From: Siphonodentalium dalli
Lineage: Eukaryota; Mollusca; Scaphopoda; Gadilida; Siphonodentaliidae
DNA length: 64,000 nt
Direction of reading: 5' to 3'
Assembly (NCBI GenBank): GCA_032622095.1
Contig: CP136064.1
Span: 132,439,129 to 132,503,128 of the forward strand
Positions 42,664 to 55,247 of the stretch are shown here, piece after piece; position 1 is the first letter of the stretch; each line of letters begins with the position of its first letter. The position numbers and the translations under genes were made by a program. A model generated the notes under the pieces. It was not told the DNA's origin. It made no database searches and was given only the letters and a program-made list of their open reading frames with translations.

Positions 42664-44222
42664 CCCTTTGAACCCGTAACACCGATATGTAGGTGCAAAC
42701 GAACCGTGACTATATCCCGTAACACCGATATTTCGGTGCAGCGACGACATGATTCGGTAGCAAATTTATATATAGTATAACGAGCATCTGACCCACTGAT
42801 TTATATTTAAATTGCCCCCACATATGTCAGCGGCGCCCATGGTGCGTATGGAATGGTTGACCGCTAGTATCGGGTAGAAATATATGCGCATGCGCATAGC
42901 ATATAATCTACAAAAACATACGATATTTTAAGCGAACTATGCCGCTATATACGGCATATAATTTCGTGTTCCCCGTGTGTGTACAGAACAGACGTAATTT
43001 AGACACACAATTTCAGTTTAAATTACCCTCGTGTATATTAACCAGTGTTCTGCTACATATGGGGAAGGGTCTATCACATATGAAGTTGATTTATTGGCGC
43101 ATGCGCAGACTAGCGCAATGACAAATAAATGGTTTATAACGTACTTATACACGACATACCCACTAATATATATATTTAAATTGGCCTATTGAAGTCAGCG
43201 CTGGCAAAGGTGTCTATATGGATTGGCTGCCCGCTAGAAATGGCTAGGAAAATATGCGCATGGGCGCAGACTATAATTCATTTTTAAAAATGCGTTTAAG
43301 TTAAATGTGGCGCTAAATATGACATTTTGTTGCATGTTTCACATGTTAGTATAGTAGACACAATCTAGACAGCTTACTTGAACAATGGGGCCACGATATG
43401 TTACGGGAAATTACGTTGTTTCTGGTCTCTGTAATATCAGTCTCTGTTGTGCCACATGCAGCAAAAAGTCTATCGCATATCAAGTTGACTTACTCGCGCA
43501 TGGTCAGGTATATCTTAATTTCACATTAGGATGTTGGTTGCATCGAAACGCAATTCGCTGATGTATAATTACAACGTTATAAGCTAGAATTCGTTTATCC
43601 TGCAAATTTCGGGTAGTTGCCTAGTAACCGTTTCTAAGGCGAGATCGGGTGGCAAAGTCTCCCGATCTTACAATGATCAGTGGTCCGTGCATGCATATAT
43701 CATGCCTGCACAGTTTCAGGTAGGTGTCCCCTTTCAACATAACCAACACCATGCGACTAGACACTGTCTAAATTAAGGAAAAACATACCACTGAATGGTT
43801 AGTGCAATTATGTCATTCGATCAGTTGTGGTATTTGCTTAGCAACCGTTGCTACCCTTAAATGGGATATTTGGTTCACTATTCTGGTCGGGTATATCTCA
43901 AATTTCACGTTAGGGTAGTACCTGCATCAAAAAACGCAATCACTGAGGTTGAATTACGACGCTATAAGCTATATTTACATTTTCCAGTCAATTCCGGGTA
44001 GTTGCCTAGCAACCGTTACCAAGGAGTTGCCGCGAGGCAAAGGCTCGCGATCTTATAATGATCGCTGATCCATGGGGGACAAACCTGTAAAGTTTCAGAC
44101 CGGTGTCGCAATTTGAACATAATCAACACCATGCTACTAGAAACTATCTAATTTAAGCGGACATACCACTGGGAGCCCCGGGTCAGGGTGTCGATCACTG
44201 TGGGGCGCCAGGGTTCAAAGGG
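42664..44222. mobile_element. piggyBac-like non-autonomous element (1559 bp)
   Basis: TTAA at 42660-42663 and at 44223-44226 flank ends that read CCCTTTGAACCC on the left and GGGTTCAAAGGG on the right. A TTAA duplication with CCC-starting TIRs is the piggyBac signature. The interior has two related blocks about 400 bp apart (GTTGCCTAGTAACCGTTTC / GTTGCCTAGCAACCGTTAC, with YCYCGATCTTAYAATGATC and AACATAAYCAACACCATGC) and two CCGTAACACCGATATKT copies near the left end. It also contains GCGCATGCGC at about 42894 and 43098. No transposase frame. Confidence 0.85.
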
Positions 44223-44226
44223 TTAA

Positions 44227-44556
44227 GGACGACACACAGTATTTTGGGATCCAATTAAGACCCAGACTATAAGGTGCTTCAAAGTATGCATATATGTGTA
44301 TAATAAAAGAAGAAAAAATATATATATATATAAAAGCTATCAGGGAGATTCATGTATACTGCGCACATGGTCATTTGCGTGCGCGTGAACTATATGGTAT
44401 GTGCGATGGGTGTGTCATTCCCAACACAGGTGTGTCCCCATAACAGTAAGCCGTTTTATGGACGTGATCGCATGGGTAGTCACGTCGTCTGGCGACGTTA
44501 TTGCTATATAAAACGTTTGGTGTAGTATTATTAGTTATTTCACATTGTATAACTAA
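44227..44556. other. No gene recognised
   Basis: Short stretch between the piggyBac-like element and the Helitron array, with a (TA)n run at about 44318-44331. Confidence 0.5.
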
Positions 44557-45430
44557 CTAGCAGGTTAGCCCGCCACTGGCGGCATTCGTCCCATGACTTT
44601 GTTCGAAAAAGCAATTGCAACAGGTTCCGATACACTTGTGCGTCGAAATCAGCAAGTTTTATCCGATTTGACCTTGAATTGACAATTTTGTAGGTCAAGG
44701 TCAGGTCGTGGTCATGATTTGACCCGTCCAAAACACTCCGCGGACAAAAGTACAGAAATCCGCCAGTTTTACCTTGAATTGACCAGTTCCGCCAAACAAA
44801 TTAAAAATCCGCCAGTTTTACCCGAGTTGACCTTGAATTGATCATTTTGAAGGTCAAGGTCAGGTCGGGGTCACAATTTTAACCCGCCCATGACACTTCC
44901 CGTAGGTAGCAAGTTTGAGCTCAATCGGTTCGAGTCTATAAAGGACACACACATATATATATATATATCATGTGGGGGTACCCGTTTCAAGGTGAATATC
45001 ACCTAGGACGGAAAAACTGACCCGATCCCAGTTCATAGGAAGCCCTAAGTACGTAATAATCACACAACACGCTCATGTCTGGATACCATAAGTACGTAAG
45101 AATCACACAACACGCTCACCGACGCTGACGCAAGTGTACAGACGTAAGAATCACATTACGCACATACGCTCTTTATCAACAACACTGCGGATAGGAACGC
45201 TCTTTAACTATCAACGCGATTAACACACGCAGTGCCGTTTGCGGTGATTTTGATGATTGGGAGTGGAAAATGAGTGCTCAGAGCTTGTCCAAAACGCGAC
45301 GACGGCCATTCCCGTCGTTTTCTACCTTTAGATAGGAAGTTTGAGCTCGATCTGACCAGCCGTTTTTGATTCTATAAAGTACACACACACATATATTTAT
45401 ATACGGAAGTCTCAAAATATATACTAAAGA
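44557..45430 (-). mobile_element. Array unit 1 (GCC-hairpin tip)
   Basis: Intact CCGCCACTGGCGG tip, preceded by A. Contains three short blocks of AAGGTCAAGGTCAGGTCG text and the GAGCTCAATCGGTTCGAGTC module. The 5' terminus is slightly altered (…ATATACTAAAGA). Confidence 0.82.
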
Positions 45431-46510
45431 CTAGCAGGTTAGCCCGCCACTGGCGTGCTTGGTCAGAAACATGACAATGTTTTATGTTGTTAGCAGGTTA
45501 GTCCGCCACTGGCGGCATTGGTCCCATGGCTTTGGTCGATCCATTAATTGTACAGGACCGGGCTACTCAAAAACCAAATTTCGATAGCTCCACCCGTTTC
45601 CGAGATCTGGTCTGCGCATGCGCGAAGCTGGCATCGCACGGGCTCGGCGACCCGATAAAATTCGTATCCGGGGCAAGATACATTCACATACCAAATTTCA
45701 AGTCGATAGCTCCACCCGTTTCCGATATCTCGTCTGCGCATGCGCTGCACGGGCGTTGCACGGGCGCGCCAATACTACAGCGACGACCACCTGGTCAAAC
45801 TACACTCACGTACCAAGTTTCGTCCCGATCGGTCGAGGTGTTGGTATCTGATGCAAAAGACGAAATTGTGAGTGTTGGTCAATAGTCCCCGTCGTGAACC
45901 CCATCCTCGCAAAGAGCGGACAGTCAATTAATCCGTCGTGAACCTCCATCACCAACGCGACGTAAACATGTGTTGCGTTTTAAAAATAGGAAAGCACTTT
46001 CTCTCTGCATAATACATTTCGAGCGATAACGTTTGCGTAAATACGAAATTGTGAGTGTTGGTTTGTAACCGGGATTTCTGAGAAGCATTATGCCTATAAC
46101 TACCCTCCCACATAAGCCCCGACCTAAGTGTCATACATACTATAACAATGATGTTGTAAGAGTACTATGGCATCCAATAAATCTCCCCGCATAGGAAAGC
46201 ACGCAATGTTCCCGTATAACTCTGCAGATGCTAATAACGTTGAATGGAAACAGACGCTCTTTATAGCGATGCGTCAAAAACAAACGCTCATTAAATAATC
46301 ACTTGATTAACCCACGCCGTGCCTTTGCGGTGATTTGGGAGTGGATAAAGGGTGCTCAGAGCTTCTCCAAAACGCGACAACTACGGTGTTCGTGGATTTT
46401 TACACTTATATACGAAAAATGAGCTCGGTGGGTGCAGTCGTTTTCGATTCTATAAAGTACACACACACATATATATATATATACGGAAGTCTCAAAATAT
46501 ATAGTATAGA
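45431..46510 (-). mobile_element. Array unit 2, with a second tip nested at 45490
   Basis: The tip at 45431 is variant (CGCCACTGGCGTGC) and only about 59 bp long before another tip, TAGCAGGTTAGTCCGCC, begins at about 45490, so one unit was truncated by the next. The body includes the GCGCATGCGC module at 45613 and 45738 and the TCTGCAGATGCTAATAACGT module at 46221. Confidence 0.78.
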
Positions 46511-47190
46511 CTAGCAGGTTAGCCCGCCAATGGCAGCGTTCGTCAGAAACATGACAATTTATAATTTTTTGAATGAATTTTTGAATTTAATTTTTTGAAT
46601 TTAATTTTTGGTTTTTCAATATTTTACCGGATTTGACCTTGAAATGATCATTTTCAAGGTCAAGGTCAGGTCGGGGTCACAATTTAACCGGTCCACGACA
46701 CTTCCCATAGGTAGCAAGTTTGAGCTCAATCAGTTCGAGTCTATAAATGACACACACATATATATCATTTATGGGTACCCGTTTCAAGGTGAAGATCACC
46801 TAGGGCGGAAAATCTGACCCGATCCGCGTTCCTAGGAAGCCCTAAGTACGTAAGAATCACACAACACGCTCATGTCTGTATACTAACGCACACGCCCAGA
46901 CCCAGACGTAAGAATCACATTACGCACATACGCTCTTTATCAACTACACTGCGGATAGGAACGCTCTTTAACTATCAACGCAATTAACACCCGCAGTGCC
47001 GTTTGCGGTGATTTTGATGATTGTGAGTGGAGAATGAGTGCCCAGAGCTTGTCCAAAACGCGACGACGGCAATTCCCGTGGGTTTTTACCCTTAGATAGG
47101 AAGTTTGAGCTCGATCTGACCAGCCGTTTTCGATTCTATAAAGTACACACACATATATTTGTATACGGAAGTCTCAAAATATATAGTAGA
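46511..47190 (-). mobile_element. Array unit 3, degenerate hairpin
   Basis: The tip reads CGCCAATGGCAGC, which breaks part of the stem. Carries TTTCAAGGTCAAGGTCAGGT and ends with the standard GGAAGTCTCAAAATATATAG TAGA terminus. Confidence 0.8.
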
Positions 47191-48397
47191 CTAGCATGTT
47201 AGCCCGCCACTGGCGGCATTCGTCCCATGGCTTTGGTCGATCCATTAATTTTAGTTTTTCAATGTAACCCCGTACAGGATCGGGCTACTCAAAAACCAAA
47301 TTTCAAGTCGATAGCTCCACCCGTTTCCGAGATCTGGTCTGCGCATGCGCGAATCTGGCGTCGCACAGGCTCGGCGACCCGATAAAATTCGTATCCGGGG
47401 CAAGATACATTCACATACCAAATTTCAAGTCGATAGCTCCACCCGTTTCCGATATCTCGTCTGCGCATGCGCTGCACGGGCGTCACACGGGCTCGCCAAT
47501 ACGACAGCGACGACCACCTGGTCAAACTACACTCACGTACCAAGTTTCGTCCCGATCGGTCGAGGTGTTGGTATCTGATGCAAAAGACGAAATTGTGAGT
47601 GTTGGTCAATAGTCCCCGCCGTGAACCTCATCGTCGCAAAGAGCGGACAGTCAATTAACCCCGTTGTGAACCTCAATCACCAACGCGACGTAAACATGTG
47701 TTGCGTTCTAAAAATAGGAAAGCACTTTCTCTCTGCATAATTCTGCAGATGCTAATAACGTTGCTCCCCGTAGGTAGCAATATCGTTGTTGTTGATATTT
47801 ACGGCTTGGGGGCTATTTTCTTATTTAGCAAGTTTGAGCTCAATCGGTTAGAGTCTATAAAGGACACACTCATATATATGACACTTCCCGTAGGTAGCAA
47901 GTTTGAGCTCAATCGGCATTCCCTGGAATTTCCCGTAGATTGGCAGATTCCAGTAGCTTTATAACGGTATATCTGGGGAGAAATCTGATGCTATATTCGT
48001 GATTATCTGGGATGATTTCGGTATATACCAATGGTATATACTGTAAAAACAGAGCGCGCCATCCGTGCTCGCAGGGAATAAATTTCGAGCGATAAAGTTT
48101 GCGTTCCCGTATAACTCTGCAGATGCGAATAACGTTGAATGGGAAACAGACGCTCTTTATAGAGATGCGTCAAAAACAAACGCTCATTAAATAATCACTT
48201 GATTAACCCCCGCCGTGCCTTTGCGGTGATTTGAGATTGGAGAACGGGTGCTCTGAGCTTCTCTAAACCGCGACCACGGTCGTGTCGGTGGGATTTGACA
48301 CTTACATAGGAAGTTTGAGCTCAATCTTTACACGCGTTTTGGATTCTATGAAGTACATATATACACACATATATACGAAGTCTCAAAATATATAGTA
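47191..48397 (-). mobile_element. Array unit 4 (1207 bp)
   Basis: Tip CTAGCATGTTAGCCCGCC, then a GATCTGGTCTGCGCATGCGC module (about 47340 and 47463). Includes at 47938-48076 a copy of the 4165 dispersed repeat. The join to the next unit lacks the expected TC (ATATAGTA|CTAG). Confidence 0.78.
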
Positions 48398-49293
48398 CTA
48401 GAAGGTGACCCGACTTCGTCCGGGCTATTCAAAAACCAAATTTCAAGTCGATTGCTCCACCCGTTTCCTAGATCTGGTCTGCGCATGCGCGAAGCTGGTG
48501 TCGCACGTGCTCGGCGACCCGATAAAATTCGTATCCGGGGCAAGATACATTCACATACCAAATTTCAAGTCGACAGCTACACCCGTTTCCGAGATATATA
48601 GCCCAATGTCATTTGCGGATACCTCGGCCGGTGATGAGTTAACGCGACACAGTCAAATGCATCGGCAGGGTAAAATTCGTATCCGGGGCAAGATACATTC
48701 ACATACCAAATTTCAAGTCGATAGCTACAACCGTTTCCGAGATATATAGCCCAATGTCATTTGCGGATACCTCGGCCGGTGATGAGTTAACGCGACACAG
48801 TCAAATGCATCGGCAGGGTGAGAGTTAACGTAATCTAACTTTATGACCTCTGACGACGTCATAGAAGTTACGCATTGATTTTATCCTGATAAAAGATCGT
48901 ACCACTTGTACCTAATAATTGAGGCAGATAACTAAAACGGATACATACATATTATATATCGTTGGAAAGATGAAGCCACACAGATTCCAACCGTGTAAAT
49001 TATATGACTGGCAATTTATTATTCGCGCTATATCGAATCGATTTGTGAGCACCGAACTGAAATATATTAGCGCAAAACGGCGTAAAAATAGATTTGACCT
49101 CCGCACGTGAAAAGTTGACCTCGCACGGACAAATAAATATGCCTATGTTCGTCTCCGGCCGAAAATACCCTAAAATACCAAATTTCATCGAAATTGGCTT
49201 AGTCGTTTTCGAGTCCATCGATTTCAAACACACACACACACAAACAAACACACACACAGATCTTTCAAAATATATAATAGATAGATAGATAGA
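48398..49293 (-). mobile_element. Array unit 5 (GACTTCGTC tip)
   Basis: Tip CTAGAAGGTGACCCGACTTC. Contains two copies of the TATAGCCCAATGTCATTTGC / GCATCGGCAGGG block and the ACGTGAAAAGTTGACCTCGC module. The 5' end is TCTTTCAAAATATATAATAG extended by (ATAG)n. Near-relatives are the units at 56488 and 57203. Confidence 0.82.
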
Positions 49294-51405
49294 CTAGCAG
49301 GTTAGCCCGCCACTGGCGGCATTCGTCCCATGGCTTTGTTCGAAAAAGCAATTGCAACAGGTTCCGAGACACTTGTGCTGCATTTGCAGCAAATTTCGGC
49401 AATAGTCAGAAACATGACAATTTTAATTGAATTTTTTGTTTTTCAATGAGTTAATTATTTTGTTTTTCAATGAGTTAATTGTGCTTTTTTAATTTTTTAA
49501 TTGAATTTTTTGTTTTTAAATTTTACCCGATTTTTTTTGGTTTTTCAAGGAGTTAATTGTGCCTTTTTAATTTTGTTTTTCAATTTGACCCGATTTTTTT
49601 TTGTTTTTCAATGAACCCGTCCATGACACTTCCCGTATTTAGCAAGTTTGAGCTCAATCGGTTCGAGTCTATAAAGGACACACACATATATATGACACTT
49701 CCCGTAGGTAGCAAGTTTGAGCTCAATCGGCATTGCCTGGAATTTCCCAGTCAATATTTAGCAAGTTTGAGCTCAATCGGTTCGAGTCTATAAAGGACAC
49801 ACTCATATATATTTGCCGACATTGCCGTGGGGATGCCCGTTCCTACACGCGTTTTCGATTCTATGAAGTACCCACATATATACACACATATTAATAGTAG
49901 ATTGGCAGATTCCAGTAGCTTTATAATGGTATATCTGGGGAGAAATCTGATGCTATATTCGTGATTATCTGGGATGATTTCGGTATATACTGTAAAAACA
50001 GAGCGCGCCATCCGTGCTCGCAGGGAATAAATTTCGAGCGATAACGTTTGCGTTCCCGTATAACTCTGCAGATGCGAATAACGTTGAATGGGAAACAGAC
50101 GCTCTTTATAGAGACTGGCGGCATTCGTCCCATGGCTTTGTTTCAGAAACATGACATTTTTGTAATTATTTATTTTTTATTTATTTTTGTTTTTTATTTT
50201 TGAATATGAATTTAATGTTTTTTAAATTTAATATATTTTGTTTCTGAATTGTTAATTTTTTTTTATTTTAAATTGTTTTAATTAAATTGTAAATTGTTTG
50301 AATTAATTTTTTTGTTTCTGGCGGAAAAATTTACCCGTAGAAATCCCCCCCTTCCTAGGAACGACAGACAACGCATTCTTTGTTTCGTGATCGAAGAAGT
50401 GTCAAACTTGACAGTAGTTAGGTACGCTATTCAGGTGCGCAAAGAGATACCACAAGCTATCTTATTGGATCAGAGCTCTCGCTAGCAACCAATGAAAACA
50501 CGCGATACAACCGGTAACCGGATGTAAACTAATACACGTGAATCGGTCCAATTTGGAAAAGGTCGTTTGTATTTTGGTAAGATTAAATATTTTAAGATTA
50601 AAGAATCATAAAAGTACCCAATATAATTTTTTTCTGAATTTTTTCCGAAACATAACAGAAACATGACATTTGTTTTATTTTTATTTATATATTTTTTTAA
50701 TTTTAACATGACATTTTAATATTATTTTAATGTTTTTTAAATGTAATATATTTTTTCTTCTTATTTTTTTCCGAAACATAACAGAAACATGACATTTTTT
50801 TAATTATTTTGTTTTTATTTATATATTTTTTAAATTTTAATATTAATTTAATGTTTTTAAAATTTAATTTATGTATTTTTTCAATTTTTTAATATTTAAT
50901 TCTTTTTTATAATTTTAATTTTTTTTTTATTGTTAATTTTTTTTTTTTTCTGGAGGAAAAAACCGATGAATCCCCCTTCCTAGGAACGACTTTCAGTGAG
51001 TTAATTCATGGTACCCGTCCTAAACATTTCGAGCGATAACGTTTTGTTGAACCCCGTAACGTTTTGTTGATGTGTAAACATGCCCCCCCCCCGTTCATAG
51101 GAACGACAGGCAATCTCTCTGCATAATATTTCGAGCTATTTCGAGCGATAACGTTTTGTTGGATAACGTTTTGTTGAATTGTAAACATGTCCCCCGTTCT
51201 CAGACTCCCGTCATACAGATAAGTAGAGTTATGCCTCTTGGATCTGCATAGATAGCGAAAAGACGCTCTTTATATAAACACTGCGGGAAACGAACGCTCT
51301 TTATATATCAACGCTATTAACCCCGAAGTGCCGATTACACTTAAATACGAAGTTTGAGCTCAATCTGAACACGCGTTTTGGATTCCATGAAGTACACATA
51401 CACAA

Positions 51406-51448
<43 letters not shown>

Positions 51449-51473
51449 CGAAAGTCTCAAAATATATAGTAGA
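49294..51473 (-). mobile_element. Array unit 6, longest (2180 bp), AT-rich and probably composite
   Basis: The first 440 bp match the unit at 55248 almost exactly (GCAATTGCAACAGGTTCCGA onward). It then contains, at 49900-50025, the ATTCCAGTAGCTTTATAA segment and long T-rich low-complexity DNA (50150-50990). It ends with the standard CAAAATATATAGTAGA terminus. Likely two or more units whose internal boundaries decayed. Confidence 0.7.
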
Positions 51474-52348
51474 CTAGCAGGTTAGCCCGCCACTGGCGTG
51501 GTTGGTCAGAAACATGACATTTTTTTAAATTATTTTGTTTTTATTTATTTATTTTTTTTAATTTGTTTTAATATTAATATTTTTTCTGAATTTTTTAATA
51601 TTTATTTAATTTGTTCTTTTTTTTATTTTAAATTGTTTTAATTAAATTTTGTGTTTCTGGCGGAACAATTTACCCGATGAAATCCCCCCCCCCCCCTTCC
51701 TATGAACGACAGACAACGCATTCTTTGTTTTGTTTTTTTTTAACCTGCCCGTACCCGTCCTAATGTCGTGAAATCTCTCTGCATAATATTTCGAGCGATA
51801 ACATTGCATTGAATTGAAAACAAACACTTCCCGTCGTGAAATCTCTCTACGATAACATTGCATTGAATTGAAAACAAACGCTTCCCGTCGGGAAATCTCT
51901 CTGCATAATATTTCGAGTCTGCCGTACCCGTCCTAATGTCGTGAAATCTCTCTGCATAATATTTCGAGCGATAACATTGCATTGAATTGAAAACAAACGA
52001 TTCCCGTTGTGAAATCTCTCTGCATAATATTTCGAGCGACAGACTACAATCAGACTTCCCCATACAGATAAGTAGATAGCGAAAACGACGCTCTTTATAT
52101 AGACACTGCGGAAAACGAACGCTCTTTATATATCAACGCTATTAACCCCGAAGTGCCGATTGCGGTGATTTTGATTATTGGGAAGGGAGAAACGGTGCTC
52201 TGAGCTTCTCCAAAACGCGACCACGGCGGTGTCCGTGGGATTTTACACTTATATACGAAATTTGAGCTCCATCAGTCAACGTGTTTTCGATTCTATGAAG
52301 TACACACACACACACACATATATATACGGAAGTCTAAAAATATATAGT
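51474..52348 (-). mobile_element. Array unit 7
   Basis: Tip CGCCACTGGCGTGG (variant). Contains four or five near-tandem copies of TCTCTCTGCATAATATTTCG with GATAACATTGCATTGAATTG between 51770 and 52040. The join to the next unit is TATAG instead of CTAG. Confidence 0.75.
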
Positions 52349-52845
52349 ATAGCCGATGAGCCCGACGTTGTCCGGGCTATTCAAAAACCAAATTTCGATA
52401 GCTCCACCCGTTTCCGAGATCTGGTCTGCGCATGCGCGAAGCTGGCGTCGCATGGGCTCGGCGACCCGATAAAATTCGTCTCCGGGGCAAGATACATTCA
52501 CATAGCAAATTTCAAGTCGATAGCTCAACCCGTTTCCGAGATCTCGTCTGCGCATGTGCGAAGCTGGCGTAGCACGGGCTCGGCGACCCGATAAAATTCG
52601 TATCCGGGTCAAGGTACATTCACATAGCAAATTTCAAGTCGATAGCTCCACCCGTTTCCGAGATCTCGTCTGCGCATGCGCAAAGCTGGCGCCACACGGG
52701 CTCGCCAATACGACAACGTCGACTGCCTGGTCAAACTACAGACACGTACCATGTTTCGTCCCGATCGGTCGAGAATCGTAGATTTGTATAAATGACAGAC
52801 AGACAAACAAACAGACAGACAGAGGTCTTCAAAATATATATGAGA
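52349..52845 (-). mobile_element. Array unit 8 (GACGTTGTC tip, GCGCATGCGC family)
   Basis: Same family as cluster units A, E and F: tip AGCCGATGAGCCCGACGTTG, three 122-bp modules (52430, 52551 variant CATGTGCG, 52672), and 5' end TCTCATATATATTTTGAAGA on the minus strand. Confidence 0.86.
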
Positions 52846-53641
52846 CTAGAAGGTGACCCGACTTCGTCCGGACTTTGACGGTTTGACCTTGAATTGACCA
52901 TTTTGAAGGTCAAGGTCAGGTGGGGTCAAACACCAACACCCCAAAAATGGTGGAAATCGGCCCAGCGGATACCGGGAAATCGGCCCAGCGGATACCGAGA
53001 TACCCTAAAAATCCGTAAAAATCCGCTAGTTTAACCCGATTTGATTTCCACTCAAGTATATAAACGCGCCTCATATACACACGCTCATTAATTATCAAGT
53101 TTCAACTTAAAGATAAATTACCATCGGTGCCCGAGATATCGCCAAGACGTCTGAAACAGTCAAATGCATCGGCCGGTTAAGCGTTAACGTGATCTAACGT
53201 TATGACCTCTAACGACGTCATAGAAGTTACGCATTGTTTTTATCCTGATGGAAGATAGTACCACTTCTTCTTGATAATTGAGGCAGATAACTAAAACGGA
53301 TACATACGCATTATATATCGTTGGAAAGAGGAAACACGAAATATTCTCACAGTGTTTATATTATGACTGGCATTTTATTATTCGCGCTGTTTCGAATCGA
53401 TTTGTAAGCACCGAACTCAAATGAAAGTCCCGTAACACAGCGTAAAAACAGATTTGACCTCGGCACGTGAAAAGTTGACCTCGGATCTGAAAATTAATAT
53501 GCCTATGCCACTTCCCGACCGATAGTAGCCTCACATTCGAAGTTTCATCGAAATCGGGTCGGCCGTTTTCGAGTTCATCGCGAACACACAGACAGACACA
53601 CCACACACGCACAGATCTTCCTAAAATATATAATAGATAGA
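52846..53641 (-). mobile_element. Array unit 9 (GACTTCGTC tip)
   Basis: Tip CTAGAAGGTGACCCGACTTC followed by TTTGACCTTGAATTGACC. A tandem doublet AATCGGCCCAGCGGATACCG lies at 52950-53000. The 5' half resembles unit 5 (ACGTGAAAAGTTGACCTCGG). Ends ATATATAATAGATAGA. Confidence 0.82.
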
Positions 53642-54095
53642 CTAGCAGGTTAGCCCGCCACTGGCGGCGTTGGTCAGAAACATGACCTTTTTTTGGCTTT
53701 TCAACGAGTTAATTGTGCCTTAATTGTGCCTTAATTGTGTCGATAGCTCCACCCGTTTCCGAGATCTCGTCTGCGCATGCGCTGCACGGGCGTCGCACGG
53801 GCTCGCCAATACGACAACGACGACCACCTGGTCAAACTACACTCACGTACCAAGTTTCGTCCCGATCGATCGAGGTGTTGGTATCTGATGCAAAAGACGA
53901 AATTGTGAGTGTTGGTTTGTAACCGGGATTTCTGAGAAGCATTATGCTTATATCCACACTAACTACCCCCCTAAGCCATGGCCTAGGTGTCATACATACT
54001 ATAACAATGATGTTGTAAGAGTACTATGGCATCCAATAAATCTCCCCGCATAGGAAACCACTCAAAAGTATTGTTCCCGTATATCTCTCTGCAGA

Positions 54096-54960
54096 CAGGG
54101 GGGCAGGGCCGGAAAAAATAACTGCAGACACAGGGTGGAAAAAACTGTTTTCTTCGGTTTGGGTACCCCCCCCCCCCAAACTGCAAAAACTGCAGTTTGT
54201 TTTCACTGACCATTTGCCCCCCCCCCCCCCAGAAAAAAAAAATCTACCCCAGCCGGACAACAACTCGGTTTGACCGGAAACCGAAAAAAACACCAGAGCA
54301 TACAATTCACGAGAAGGTGCTTGGTAACTTAGTTTAGATTATTATGAATAAAATGGTCATTGTCTACCAGTAGAACGCAGATTTGTACCTCGTGATGTCA
54401 TGACATGTACAAACATGTATATTGGTGATCGCAACGCTTTGTATGCACTTAAAAAAATGACAACTAGTCATTACCTCGACTTTGAAAAAGATGCAAATGA
54501 GATGAGTGAGATACCAGCATATAACTGTTTTCTGATACCATTGGAGGAGAAATTGTTTAATACATGGGATAGTTCTGCAGTAAAAATTTGCCAGATAAGC
54601 GATCGCAGGGTAGAATTCTGCATTCGACTGGTAGACACTGACATAGTCGGCATTATTAAGAGGGTTAATGGGGTCAATATCACATGTAAACCAAGACAGT
54701 GGTTATCCAAAATTGTTTTAGGTGGATTGTACTACTCATGTATGACCATGTATATATGATTTGGATATTAAGGTTAATCCATATTCTATAAAATGAGAGA
54801 AAATTGAATTTGTGAGTCTGAAAATACATATTTGGAAAAAAATTACATGCAAATTTTTTCTGACAACCCCCCCTAAATGAATAAGGAAAAAATTTACGCC
54901 TATGTACCCCCCACCCCCGGTACGTTGTGTCCCGCAGTTTTTTTCCGCCCCCCCCCCCTG
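54096..54960. mobile_element. CAGGGGG-type DNA transposon (865 bp) with perfect 7-bp target duplication
   Basis: The ends are CAGGGGGGCAGGGCCGGAAA and …TTTTTTTCCGCCCCCCCCCC-CTG. CTGCAGA at 54089-54095 and 54961-54967 is an exact target duplication, and a Helitron paralogue (46221) gives the empty site. Internal C and A runs repeat the terminal motif around 54160-54240 and 54860-54920. It carries the 119-codon ORF at 54400. Confidence 0.88.
54400..54759 (+). CDS. Hypothetical 119-codon ORF inside a transposon
   Basis: The frame starts MTCTNMYIGDRNALYALKKM and includes EKLFNTWDSSAVKICQISDR and ending SCMTMYI. Unlike the surrounding low-complexity DNA, its composition looks like ordinary soluble protein with mixed charged and hydrophobic residues. 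I do not recognise a domain, and no transposase signature is visible. It could be a leftover exon of the parent transposon's protein, or host coding sequence carried as cargo. There is no splice evidence. Confidence that it is a translated gene is low. Confidence 0.3.
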   Translation: MTCTNMYIGDRNALYALKKMTTSHYLDFEKDANEMSEIPAYNCFLIPLEEKLFNTWDSSAVKICQISDRRVEFCIRLVDTDIVGIIKRVNGVNITCKPRQWLSKIVLGGLYYSCMTMYI

Positions 54961-55247
54961 CTGCAGATGCTAATAACGTTGAATGGTAAACACACGCTCT
55001 TTATAGCGATGCGTCAAAAACAAACGCTCATTAAATTATCACTTGATTAACCACCGCAGTGCCGTTTTTGTGACTGAGATTGGAGAACGGGTGCTCTGCG
55101 CTTCTCCAAAATGCGACGCCGACGGTGTCCGTGGATTTTTACACTTATATACGAAATTTGAGCTCAATCTGTCCACGCGTTTTCGATTCTATGAAGTACA
55201 CATATACACACATATATATATATTCATAGTTCTCAAAATATATAGTA

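Larger units (their letters stand above)
53642..55247 (-). mobile_element. Array unit 10, interrupted by a CAGGGGG transposon
   Basis: Tip CTAGCAGGTTAGCCCGCC, then a GCGCATGCGC module. The inserted element at 54096-54960 splits its TCTGCAGATGCTAATAACG module, which is uninterrupted at 46221 in unit 2. Without it the unit is about 734 bp. Confidence 0.82.
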
